A stretch of 64,000 nucleotides of DNA from Chryseobacterium aquifrigidense (GTDB lineage Bacteria; Bacteroidota; Bacteroidia; Flavobacteriales; Weeksellaceae), in the NCBI RefSeq assembly GCF_006716485.1, contig NZ_VFPD01000006.1, positions 1 through 64,000 on the forward strand, read 5' to 3'. Below are positions 34,538-42,410 of this stretch, piece after piece; within the stretch, counting starts at the first letter, position 1; every line of letters begins with the position of its first letter. A program made the translations under genes and the position numbers. The notes beneath the pieces are model-generated. The model saw only the letters and a list, made by a program, of their open reading frames with translations. It searched no databases and had not been told where the DNA came from.

Positions 34538-34569
34538 AAAGTCTTCCAATTTTTGGGAGACTTTTTTTA
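34538..34569 (+). terminator. rpmE2 terminator
   Basis: AAAGTCTTCC pairs with GGGAGACTTT (one wobble) around a 6-nt loop, followed by a T run. The -33 box of the next gene lies inside this hairpin. Confidence 0.8.
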
Positions 34570-34580
34570 TTGTAAATTTG
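34552..34580 (+). promoter_or_regulatory. Promoter of the GlmU-like gene
   Basis: TTTG (34552-34555) and TAAATTTG (34573-34580) have a 17-base spacer. The -33 element overlaps the rpmE2 terminator stem. Confidence 0.65.
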
Positions 34581-34616
34581 TTGACCTTGAACATAAACCT
34601 TAAACTTAAAAACTGA

Positions 34617-35780
34617 ATGATGCAGTTAGTATTTTCAGACGCACAATATTGGGAAGACTTTCTTCCGCTTACTTTTACACGACCGGTTGCAGCGATGCGA
34701 TGCGGAATTCTTACATTCTCAGAACGTTGGCAGAAAATCCTTGAAAATACTGAGGTAGCCTACTTCACAGAAATGTATCTTCAGAATAAATTTAAAAGCC
34801 CGGAGGAAAAAGAAAGTCTTTTTTTAGTTCCTAATTTCCTTCCCACAGAAACTGTAATTCAACAGATTAAAGACCTTAAGCAGGGAGAAGCATTGGTTTA
34901 TGAAGACGAACTGATCGCTGCTAAAATCAATATGAAAGGTTTTTCTCTGAACCAGATTGAAAAAATGACCGATATTAAGGAAGAACTTGTTTTTTTCAAA
35001 AGACCGAAAGATCTTTTTTCTTATAATCACCTGGCGATTGATTTTGATTTTGAATTATTGACTACAGGAAGAGCTTCACAAGAGCTATCGTCTACCAATG
35101 GCTTTTTAGGAGATAAAAAAGATCTGTTCATTGAAGAAGGTGCCGAAATTGAATTTTCTACCCTGAATACTAAAACCGGAAAAATTTACATCGGGAAAAA
35201 TACTGAGATCATGGAAGGCTGTCATCTTCGCGGACCAATTGCGCTTTGTGATGATTCCAAATTCAACCTTGGCGCTAAAATTTACGGAGCTACCACCATC
35301 GGCCCTCACTGTAAAGTAGGTGGAGAAGTAAATAATATCATTATCTTCGGATACTCCAGTAAAGGACACGAAGGCTTTGTAGGGAATTCTGTGATTGGGG
35401 AATGGTGTAATTTCGGAGCGGATACCAATTCTTCCAACATGAAAAATAATTATGGTAGCGTAAAATTCTGGAACTACAGAACAAAAGCATTCGAAGATAC
35501 AGGATTACAGTTTGCAGGTCTGATTATGGGAGATCATTCCAAAACAGCCATCAATACCCAGCTGAATACAGGAACAGTAGTAGGAGTTGCATCCAATATT
35601 TTCAAACCGGGTTTTCCCCCTAACCTTGTGGAAAACTTTTCATGGGGCGGACTGAAGGATGATGAAAGATTCAAACTTGATAAAGTATATGAAGTCGCAG
35701 AAAGAGCTATGGCGAGAAGAAAAGTTGCTTTAACAGAAGAAGATAAAGCGATTCTGAAACATATTTTTGATACGTATTAA
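34617..35780 (+). CDS. GlmU-family putative sugar nucleotidyltransferase
   Basis: A 387-residue cytoplasmic protein of the Bacteroidota GlmU-like family, thought to combine nucleotidyltransferase and hexapeptide acyltransferase parts for UDP-GlcNAc supply. The N-terminal region (PLTFTRPVAAMRCGILTFSERWQK) is conserved in this family but lacks the canonical LAAGxGTRM loop. From about 175 a left-handed beta-helix is visible (GKIYIGKNTEIMEGCHLRGPIALCDDSKFNLGAKIYGATTIGPHCKVGG; GFVGNSVIGEWCNFGADTNSSNMKNNYG). ATG 34617 and ATG 34620 are equivalent starts. Because typical glmU motifs are missing, substrate is left open. Confidence 0.85.
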   Translation: MMQLVFSDAQYWEDFLPLTFTRPVAAMRCGILTFSERWQKILENTEVAYFTEMYLQNKFKSPEEKESLFLVPNFLPTETVIQQIKDLKQGEALVYEDELIAAKINMKGFSLNQIEKMTDIKEELVFFKRPKDLFSYNHLAIDFDFELLTTGRASQELSSTNGFLGDKKDLFIEEGAEIEFSTLNTKTGKIYIGKNTEIMEGCHLRGPIALCDDSKFNLGAKIYGATTIGPHCKVGGEVNNIIIFGYSSKGHEGFVGNSVIGEWCNFGADTNSSNMKNNYGSVKFWNYRTKAFEDTGLQFAGLIMGDHSKTAINTQLNTGTVVGVASNIFKPGFPPNLVENFSWGGLKDDERFKLDKVYEVAERAMARRKVALTEEDKAILKHIFDTY

Positions 35781-35782
35781 CT

Positions 35783-35823
35783 AAAAATAAACCCCTCAGA
35801 ATTTTTTTGAGGGGTTTATTTTT
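35783..35823. terminator. Bidirectional terminator
   Basis: A perfect 16-bp inverted repeat (35783-35798 with 35808-35823; core ACCCCTCA/TGAGGGGT) with a 9-nt loop and A/T runs on both sides serves both converging genes. Confidence 0.9.
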
Positions 35824-35857
35824 AGTTTGAGTATAATAACTGTAAACTATCCAGATA

Positions 35858-37009
35858 TCAATAATATTCAATTTCTCTCACCCATTTATAAAGATCTTTT
35901 CCGTCCACATTCTTAATCATTTCTATCCAGTTTTTTTGTTTGTCAAACTTATATTTGAAAGTTATTAATTTAGGAACTATGTTTTTATCTTCCATCCCGA
36001 TTTTATTAAGGTAAGTCATATTGGTGATATAATTACCTTTATATTTAAAGCTTCTTTCAAATATAATTTTATCATTATAATACATGGTCTGTCTCTCCAG
36101 TTTTTGATCCTTAGTATAAATATATACAGTAGATTGTGTTGTTCCATTATCATTAATCTCTTCTTCCCTCACTTTTTTTCCATTCTCAAATACAACGGAT
36201 GAAGATATTTTCCCATTTTTGAATCCTGTTTGCTTTACTAAGTTTCTAAACCCATCATATTCATATTTATAATGTCCGTTTAAGGATATTTTTTTATTTT
36301 GATAATCACTTTTATAATCAAAAAATTTCTCCTCAATTGTTTTAAAGTCGTTATTATAGATTTTTACACGGCTTAATTTTTTATGATAAATGGAATCTTT
36401 GCCTTCGGTGTAGGAACGTTCCCCTACTTTTTTCCAAATATCATTTGTAATGGCAAAAATACTGTCTGTTTTTGTTATGCTATCAAACTCTGTAACAAAT
36501 AAGGGTTCGTAACTTTCATAATTAACTATAAATTTTTCTATAACATTTTTTCTTTTGTAATAGGATTCTGCAAATTTTGGGGTTTTATTATCTTTTTCGT
36601 AAAAATAATGAGAAGCAATATCTGAATATCTATTTTGTGATTTTTTTATTGTTAATCTGTTTAAATGATCATAGTGATAATTATAAAGATCAACAGTATC
36701 TCCTGATCTGTAATACCATATTTCTTTTACAATTTTCCGGTTTCTATTATAATAAGTTTCGTTATTAGTATATCTGCAAAAATAGGTTTCAAACCAGGAG
36801 CCTTCCATGCTTTTTCTTAAATTTTCAGGAGTCATTTTTGTTGCGTGACCATATTCATCGTCTCCATTCATAAATGTATAGGGACCGGAATTATCCAGAA
36901 AAATGACATTTTCTTTTACGAATTTAGGTTTCCCCAAAATTGAATCTTTAATGACCTGAGAAGATGAAAATGTAGATGAAAAAATAAGAAAAAGTAGTAA
37001 AGCTCTCAT
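35858..37009 (-). CDS. Secreted protein with YD/RHS-like repeats, unknown function
   Basis: A 383-residue exported protein (signal MRALLLFLIFSSTFSSSQ). The chain is Lys/Asn/Tyr-rich and has repeated segments of the form Y-YD---RL--K (YHYDHLNRLTIKKSQNRYSD; YKYEYDGFRNLVKQTGFKNGKISSSVVFENGKKVREEEINDNG; YIYTKDQKLERQTMYYNDKIIFERSFKYKGN), like short YD or MORN-type repeats. No toxin domain is visible at the C-terminus. It ends a three-gene minus-strand set with the two genes at 37037 and 37620. Function unknown. Confidence 0.75.
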   Translation of the reverse strand: MRALLLFLIFSSTFSSSQVIKDSILGKPKFVKENVIFLDNSGPYTFMNGDDEYGHATKMTPENLRKSMEGSWFETYFCRYTNNETYYNRNRKIVKEIWYYRSGDTVDLYNYHYDHLNRLTIKKSQNRYSDIASHYFYEKDNKTPKFAESYYKRKNVIEKFIVNYESYEPLFVTEFDSITKTDSIFAITNDIWKKVGERSYTEGKDSIYHKKLSRVKIYNNDFKTIEEKFFDYKSDYQNKKISLNGHYKYEYDGFRNLVKQTGFKNGKISSSVVFENGKKVREEEINDNGTTQSTVYIYTKDQKLERQTMYYNDKIIFERSFKYKGNYITNMTYLNKIGMEDKNIVPKLITFKYKFDKQKNWIEMIKNVDGKDLYKWVREIEYY

Positions 37010-37036
37010 TATTTGTGATATTATTAAACTGGAATA

Positions 37037-37603
37037 TTACTGTTTTGTAAAAATTAAATCCTTTGTTTCAGGGAGATAAATTGTATAATCTTTATCGGTA
37101 GGACAAGTAATATCATTTCTGGTAGTGGTTCCAGGATAATATCCCCAAGAAAGCTGAGTAGAATTTATCTTCTTTAATACAACAGTACCTATTCCTACGT
37201 TACAATTTCCTCCTGAAAAAAGTAAAGTAACACTATTTCCGCTATCCAGTGTGTAAGCACTTCTTACAGAAAATCCTGTATCATTTGTAAAATCTTTATT
37301 TAAAGTACTTTCTAATATTACTCCATTTTTTCTAACTTCATATCTGGTAAATAATTGATCCCTGTAAAAATTTTTTCCAAAAAGCTCTATTGGAGCTTTT
37401 ATTTGTTTTGATATCTGTAGGGTTATAGCGTTATCTTGAAAAGTAGCTTTCCAGGTTCCAGTATAATAGTTTAGTTCGTTATTTAAATCTTTAAAGTATG
37501 CATTTGAAGCTAATTTAGATGCTGAAGTATTTAGTGGATATACTGGCTGTTGTGCCTTACAAGAGAAAATAAATAATGTGAGTATATAAATAATTTGTTT
37601 CAT
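37037..37603 (-). CDS. Small lipoprotein, DUF6705-like
   Basis: A 188-residue protein started at ATG 37603 (MKQIIYILTLFIFSC), because the longer frame would overlap the upstream gene and because a lipobox (IFSC, C15) follows at once. CKAQQPVYPLNTSASKLASNAYFKDLNNELNYYTGTWKATF resembles the small lipoproteins I recall as DUF6705, with a lipocalin-like opening (LNYYTGTWKA). Strands alternate to the end. It begins 16 bases after the preceding gene's stop and 27 bases before the next start. Function unknown. Confidence 0.75.
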   Translation of the reverse strand: MKQIIYILTLFIFSCKAQQPVYPLNTSASKLASNAYFKDLNNELNYYTGTWKATFQDNAITLQISKQIKAPIELFGKNFYRDQLFTRYEVRKNGVILESTLNKDFTNDTGFSVRSAYTLDSGNSVTLLFSGGNCNVGIGTVVLKKINSTQLSWGYYPGTTTRNDITCPTDKDYTIYLPETKDLIFTKQ

Positions 37604-37619
37604 AATACTATTTTGTTTT

Positions 37620-38909
37620 TCAATTATTACATGGAACAGGTGTTGTAGTTCCATCTGAATTTTGAGTTATTGTATAAGCTTTATTATCTTCTATTTTTTG
37701 CAAAGTAACTTTATTTTGTAATCCCATTTTTTTCAAAGTAAATAAGAATATTTGTTCAAGTATTTGATTTGGTGAAATACTATTATCACCAACCATATTT
37801 AAATAATCATCCCATTGCTGGGTATTCCAATTTTTCAACTGACTTTCACTATAATTCCCATATGGGGGTAAATCCCCATGGCTCCCGTTAAAATACATTA
37901 CATAATGTATGCCAGCTGGAGCCATTATTCCCATATATCCATTTCCTACATTTCCTACATTCTGATATCTTGCTATTTCAATTAAGGTAGAAATGTCGGT
38001 TGCAGAAAAAATGTTTACTCCAGTACCGGTATGATTATGGTAACCTCCATTCATAGTAGAAGGATTTCCAAAGTTTACACTGTGTCCGCTATTTTGGCTA
38101 GTCTGTGTGGGGACACCTGTTTTGTTATCCCGCCAACCTTTTTCTCCCGTACCATTGGCCATATGACTTTTTAAATCCTCGGTAATATTTTTGATTTTCT
38201 GGCTTTCTAATAGATTTTTCGTCTTTTCACAAGGATTTTTCTCTTCTGGTGGGTCTGGGTACTCATAACCATTACCACTCCCACCTCCGTCATCCATCCC
38301 AATAGGATCAAATGTTTTGGGTGTTGTGCCAGGTATCCATTTGCAAACCGTTTCTGATGTTGTATACGGGGTGCAATTAGGTTCTTTGTCTGTGCATCCT
38401 ATGGTTATCCATCTGGTGTTACACTGAAAAACGGGGGTGTTTCTGGACGAGGTTGAGTTTTGAGAATCTGTTTTTTCTCCATAATCGGTAATCTTGGAAA
38501 AAATAACAGCATGGAAGAAATCAATTTTACCTTTGTCTTCTTTTTCAAAAAAATAGATTTTATTTCCTTCTCTTACAGCTTCCATCAGCAAAACCACTCT
38601 GTTATCTTTTACTACAGGTACCAAAAGATAGCTTTCTCCAAATTGGCCGAAAGTCATGGCATAATCCCAGTACAGATCACCATATCTGTTTTTTACGTGC
38701 TCCATATTGGCTACTTTCATAAATACCTGCTGTACCTTATGGATGTACACTTCGTCTTCCTTCCAGAAACTCTTTGATGCAAATCTCGCTGAAGAATTAT
38801 AAGAGCGTTGTTGAGAAGAATCTTCTGTAGAGAATTCTTCATTCCGGCAGCACCATAAGGTAGACAGAATGGTAAGCAGAAAGCATAGCCGTAAAATAGC
38901 TTTTTTCAT
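37620..38909 (-). CDS. Lipoprotein with C-terminal JAB/MPN-like motif
   Basis: A 429-residue protein from ATG 38909 (ATG 38918 also possible) with a signal MKKAILRLCFLLTILSTLWCC. Residues about 30-170 form a globular domain (YIHKVQQVFMKVANMEH; GDLYWDYAMTFGQFGESYLLVPVVKD) that I believe recurs in Chryseobacterium lipoproteins with variable C-ends. A Gly/Pro linker (DDGGGSGNGYEYPDPPEEKNPC) leads to a C-domain with GGYHNHTGTGVNIFSATDI near residue 290-310. This resembles the JAB metallopeptidase HxH...SxxD zinc site, spaced one residue longer than usual. A peptidase activity is therefore possible, not shown. First gene of the three-gene set. Confidence 0.75.
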   Translation of the reverse strand: MKKAILRLCFLLTILSTLWCCRNEEFSTEDSSQQRSYNSSARFASKSFWKEDEVYIHKVQQVFMKVANMEHVKNRYGDLYWDYAMTFGQFGESYLLVPVVKDNRVVLLMEAVREGNKIYFFEKEDKGKIDFFHAVIFSKITDYGEKTDSQNSTSSRNTPVFQCNTRWITIGCTDKEPNCTPYTTSETVCKWIPGTTPKTFDPIGMDDGGGSGNGYEYPDPPEEKNPCEKTKNLLESQKIKNITEDLKSHMANGTGEKGWRDNKTGVPTQTSQNSGHSVNFGNPSTMNGGYHNHTGTGVNIFSATDISTLIEIARYQNVGNVGNGYMGIMAPAGIHYVMYFNGSHGDLPPYGNYSESQLKNWNTQQWDDYLNMVGDNSISPNQILEQIFLFTLKKMGLQNKVTLQKIEDNKAYTITQNSDGTTTPVPCNN

Positions 38910-39177
38910 CACTGGCATTTAGTTTTTATGATGTTAAATATATAAAACTTTTATAATTCGACAAATGTGTGAATAATAAATCAAAATACTATGGTGAAAC
39001 ATTACGGATTTCCTTATGTATACTTCCTTTCCGAAAGGTAAATGTGTGATTTTGGAGTAGCTTTACTCAGGCAGTCCTGGGTTGAAAATAAAAAATATCA
39101 GAATTTTTCAAAGTTTTTTTATTTTTGATGTAATAGATAAGTAATGGCAATTGTCTTACCTATAAGAAACAAAACTC
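38910..39177. other. Divergent intergenic region
   Basis: 268 AT-rich bases separate the lipoprotein cluster from the sigma-factor operon. No exact TAnnTTTG box was found for either side, and no hairpin or gene is visible. Confidence 0.4.
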
Positions 39178-39687
39178 ATGACCCAAGAAACTTTCAAGAA
39201 TACGGTGTTTATTCTCAAAGACGAGATGTATCGTTTTGCGAAGCGGTTTGTCATGAGCAGTGATGAAGCGGAAGATGTAGTACAGGATCTCATGATGAAG
39301 TTTTGGCAGAAGAGGGATGAGCTTGAGCAATTCGGGAATTTTAAATCCTATGCGCTGAAGTCTGTCCGGAACGAATGCCTGAACCGCCTGAAGCATCATG
39401 ATGTAAAGATCGGCTTTGCGGATATGCAGCTTCATCGCTCGGAGCTTTACAGTATGGAAGTTGATAACCTTAAGGAACATATTGTAGGATTTATCAATCA
39501 GCTCCCCGAAAAACAAAAGATGGTCATCCACTTGAAAGATGTAGAAGAGTATGATGTTTCCGAAATTTCTGAAATGCTGGAAATGGAGGAAAATGCAGTA
39601 AGGGTAAACCTGATGCGTGCGAGACAAAAAGTAAAAGAACAAATCTCACAACTGATGAGCTATGAAAAAAGATCAATTACAAGATAA
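39178..39687 (+). CDS. ECF-type RNA polymerase sigma factor
   Basis: A 169-residue sigma-70-family factor. Region 2 covers about 8-75 (FILKDEMYRFAKRFVMSSDEAEDVVQDLMMKFWQKRDEL, with the DAED-like core-binding helix). Region 4 covers about 108-160 (INQLPEKQKMVIHLKDVEEYDVSEISEMLEMEENAVRVNLMRARQKVKEQ), a helix-turn-helix for the -35 element. No region 3 or extra domain. The next gene overlaps its end by 26 bases and encodes a single-span membrane protein, the usual anti-sigma arrangement. The signal it answers is unknown. Confidence 0.92.
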   Translation: MTQETFKNTVFILKDEMYRFAKRFVMSSDEAEDVVQDLMMKFWQKRDELEQFGNFKSYALKSVRNECLNRLKHHDVKIGFADMQLHRSELYSMEVDNLKEHIVGFINQLPEKQKMVIHLKDVEEYDVSEISEMLEMEENAVRVNLMRARQKVKEQISQLMSYEKRSITR

Positions 39688-40351
39688 ATACAACGAAGTC
39701 TTCCGGGAAATTAAGGAAGAAAAAATGGACTGGAGTTTTGAAGACTTTCTTCAGACTGCAGAAGGTGCGGAACCTGAACAGAATATGGCCCCTATTATAC
39801 CATTGGAAAAAAAGAAACCCTCTTTTCCGAAATGGTTCTGGATGGCCGCCAGTGTAATGGTGGTTTTTGGTATCGGCTTATTTCTTAATTATAATAATTC
39901 CAGGGCAGCAGATGCCCAGGACAGAGAAAAACTGGTAAAAGATGAAATCTTAAAACAGAAATCCGGATTTATTGAAGAAAACAGCGATCATCAGGAACAG
40001 GTTGCAGTGAATCATACAGACTCTATTTCCGGGGTGAAAAAAGATTCTGTTTTTCAGGACAACCCGATGGCAGAAAAAGATGTTATGGACGAAATTCTGC
40101 CAAAAAGAGGAAGACTTAAAAAGGAAAGAAAACCTAGATATGTGGATAATTCTTCCTACCGGAACAGTAGAGATATAAATGACTCTGCTTCTGCATACGA
40201 TGACTCATATGTTATTGTAAACGGCAAAAGAATCAGCAGTGAAAAAGAAGCCATAGATGTTGCCAAATATTCCTTTATGAAATTAGGAAACGAATTTAAA
40301 AAAACAGTAGCATCTTCTCAAAAAAATGAAAATCTTGACAGCGAATACTAA
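39662..40351 (+). CDS. Probable anti-sigma factor, single-span membrane protein
   Basis: A 229-residue protein with an acidic cytoplasmic N-part (DKYNEVFREIKEEKMDWSFEDFLQTAEGAE), one membrane helix about 58-76 (WFWMAASVMVVFGIGLFL) and a charged, low-complexity outer part (KDVMDEILPKRGRLKKERKPRYVDNSSYRN). No zinc HxxxCxxC anti-sigma motif is seen. Its gene begins inside the sigma gene (26-base overlap), which argues for coupled production in fixed ratio. The anti-sigma role is inferred from topology and context. Confidence 0.75.
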   Translation: MKKDQLQDKYNEVFREIKEEKMDWSFEDFLQTAEGAEPEQNMAPIIPLEKKKPSFPKWFWMAASVMVVFGIGLFLNYNNSRAADAQDREKLVKDEILKQKSGFIEENSDHQEQVAVNHTDSISGVKKDSVFQDNPMAEKDVMDEILPKRGRLKKERKPRYVDNSSYRNSRDINDSASAYDDSYVIVNGKRISSEKEAIDVAKYSFMKLGNEFKKTVASSQKNENLDSEY

Positions 40352-40367
40352 AAATCAGAACAATCCC

Positions 40368-41654
40368 ATGAAAAAAATATTTTTTATAATAGCCGTAATG
40401 CTAAGCAGCTTTGCAACTTATTCTGCACAGACTGAGAAATTAGACAAGCTTTTTCAGGATTTTGAAAGAAAGGGAAGAGTGACATCCATCAATATTAAAA
40501 AACCGATGTTCAAGCTACTGAATACCATTGATGTAGATGATGCTTATATCGGAAAAATAAAACCGATTCTGAACGATGTAGATGGACTTAAAATTTTAAT
40601 TATCCCTAAAATTACCTTTCCGGATCGTTTAAAAGATGAGAATCTTGCCAATATAAAAATGAACGAGGATAAAACGGCGAGAATAAACGATGCCTTAAAA
40701 TCATTAAACTTTAACGAGCTGATGTCTATGAGCAGTGATGGAACTTCTATGAAATTCCTGGCTGAAGATGAAAAAGATAACTATCTTGAAAATCTGGTGT
40801 TCAATGTAGACTCCAAAGAAGAAAATATCATTTTTATTCTGAATGGAAAAATGAAACTGTCGGATGTTAACAAAATCATTAATTCCGGCGAAACAATTAC
40901 CTCTTCTGTGACAAGCTCGGTAAGAAGTGACCTTACATCAGGAAATACATCTTCTTACTTGAATGGTGATAACAGAAATGTTGGTGAGTTTTCAAAAATA
41001 GATGCCAGTGTGGGAGTAAATGTTACCTTCAAGCAGGAAAATAGCAGGAGTGTAAAAGTGATTGCAGATGCAGATAAACTTCAATATGTAATCACCAAAG
41101 TGGAAAACGGAGTGCTGAAAATATATGTGGATAATAAAGGAGTTCGAAATCTGAGATTTAAAAACCTTAATGTTAATGTTTCAGCACCCGGTATCAGTGC
41201 TATAAAAACATCGTCAGGAAGTGTCTTTACAGCAGTGAATCCTGTTACAGAAAGCAGCCTTGCAATCGAAGCAGAATCTGGTTCTATTATTAAAGGGACA
41301 TTCAAATTGAATGAAAATGCTGCCATAGCAGTAAACTCAGGTTCGGTAATAGATATTGATATTAAAACACCAAAGCTGGCATTAGATACTTCCAGCGGAG
41401 CAAGTATTAGCTTATCAGGAGAGGCAGCCTCTGCCGTAATTGATGTCAGCAGCGGAGCTTCTTGTAGAGCTGATGATCTTAAAATCGCAACAGCAGTAGT
41501 AGAATCTACCTCAGGAGCAAGTATTTCTTTACTTGTTACAGACAAGTTAAAAGTAAGTGTTTCTTCAGGAGCCGATGTAAAACTGAAAGGGAACCCTGAG
41601 CTGGATGCTAAAGTGGACAAAATTTCAGGAGGAAGCTTGAGACAAATCAAATAA
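40368..41654 (+). CDS. Exported protein with DUF4252-like and GIN (DUF2807) domains
   Basis: A 428-residue protein started at ATG 40368 (MKKIFFIIAVMLSSFATYSAQ); the longer frame would overlap the previous gene. Residues about 22-165 resemble DUF4252 (LDKLFQDFERKGRVTSINIKKPMFKLLN; LENLVFNVDSKEENIIFILNGKMKLSDVNKIIN). From about 195 comes the GIN head domain, a beta-helix of SSG-rich turns (FSKIDASVGVNVTFKQ; SAIKTSSGSVFTA; LALDTSSGASISLSG; VSSGADVKLKG). Its combination with DUF4252, also in the next gene, suggests joint function at the cell surface. Part of the sigma operon. Confidence 0.82.
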   Translation: MKKIFFIIAVMLSSFATYSAQTEKLDKLFQDFERKGRVTSINIKKPMFKLLNTIDVDDAYIGKIKPILNDVDGLKILIIPKITFPDRLKDENLANIKMNEDKTARINDALKSLNFNELMSMSSDGTSMKFLAEDEKDNYLENLVFNVDSKEENIIFILNGKMKLSDVNKIINSGETITSSVTSSVRSDLTSGNTSSYLNGDNRNVGEFSKIDASVGVNVTFKQENSRSVKVIADADKLQYVITKVENGVLKIYVDNKGVRNLRFKNLNVNVSAPGISAIKTSSGSVFTAVNPVTESSLAIEAESGSIIKGTFKLNENAAIAVNSGSVIDIDIKTPKLALDTSSGASISLSGEAASAVIDVSSGASCRADDLKIATAVVESTSGASISLLVTDKLKVSVSSGADVKLKGNPELDAKVDKISGGSLRQIK

Positions 41655-41665
41655 AAAACTAAACT

Positions 41666-42169
41666 ATGAAGACTCTTAAAAACATTTTCCTCGCTATCTT
41701 GACAGTGGCTATGCTTCAATCATGTATTGTTTCAGAAAAACCGAACATAGATTTTTTTCAGAATTCAAAATATGACTTCAAGGGAGCACAGTTTGCAAGT
41801 ATTAATGTACCCATGGTTTTGGCTAAGTCTTATATTAAGAAAGCCTTGAGAGAAGAAGGAGAAAGTGAAGAGACCATAGATCTGGTGAAGAAAGCTTCCA
41901 AAATAAAGGTTCTTACTGTAACCAATGGAAATGAGGAAATGCTTGATGACTACGCTCAGTTTTTGAATCATAATCATTATGAAGAGTGGGCCAGTATAAA
42001 ACATGACGGAGATGATATCAACATCAGAGTAAAACAGGATGGGGAGACCATTAAAAATCTGCTGATTACAGTAGGCTCCAAGAAAAATGACATAGTATTC
42101 GTAGATGTGAAAGGAAACTTTACTGCCAGTGATATTTCAAAAATGGTTAATTCTGTTTCTGATAAATAA
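41666..42169 (+). CDS. DUF4252 lipoprotein
   Basis: A 167-residue lipoprotein with lipobox LQSC (C20). The mature part (FASINVPMVLAKSYIKKALREEGESEETIDLVKKASKIKVLTVTNGNEEMLDDYAQFLN...YEEWASIKHDGDDINIRVKQDG...IVFVDVKGNFTASDISKMVN) is a DUF4252 domain, a family of unknown role typical of Bacteroidota sigma-factor operons. Located 11 bases after the GIN-domain gene and followed by a terminator, it ends the operon. Confidence 0.88.
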   Translation: MKTLKNIFLAILTVAMLQSCIVSEKPNIDFFQNSKYDFKGAQFASINVPMVLAKSYIKKALREEGESEETIDLVKKASKIKVLTVTNGNEEMLDDYAQFLNHNHYEEWASIKHDGDDINIRVKQDGETIKNLLITVGSKKNDIVFVDVKGNFTASDISKMVNSVSDK

Positions 42170-42289
42170 TCATACTCTTTCAAACATTCAAACCGGATGA
42201 AACTGAAAACCTCGTCAAATAGACCTTCAATGTTCATATTTAACATATATATAAAGTAGTTTCATACTCATTCAATTATTTTGTACCGT

Positions 42290-42317
42290 AACCGTTCTGA
42301 CAAAAGGACGGTTTTTT
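42290..42317 (+). terminator. Terminator of the sigma-factor operon
   Basis: AACCGTTC pairs with GGACGGTT (one wobble) around an 8-nt loop, followed by six T. Confidence 0.7.
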
Positions 42318-42364
42318 GATTTAAGTTATTGATTATTAATTTTTATTTAAACTATCAAAAAGGA

Positions 42365-42396
42365 TTTTCATATCTCACTAAAATAACCTAATTTTG
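42365..42396 (+). promoter_or_regulatory. guaB promoter
   Basis: TAATTTTG (42389-42396) is a good -7 box, 14 bases before the ATG. A weak -33 (TTTT, 42365-42368) lies about 20 bases upstream. Confidence 0.55.
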
Positions 42397-42410
42397 CAAA
42401 GAAAGTAAAG

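Noticed and set aside
35858..37009. Polymorphic RHS toxin
   Set aside because: YD-like repeats are short, there is no core RHS domain, toxin C-terminus or immunity gene.
41081..41719. Minus-strand 212-codon frame opposite the GIN gene
   Set aside because: It is a shadow of the SSG-rich repeats and has no start context or family.
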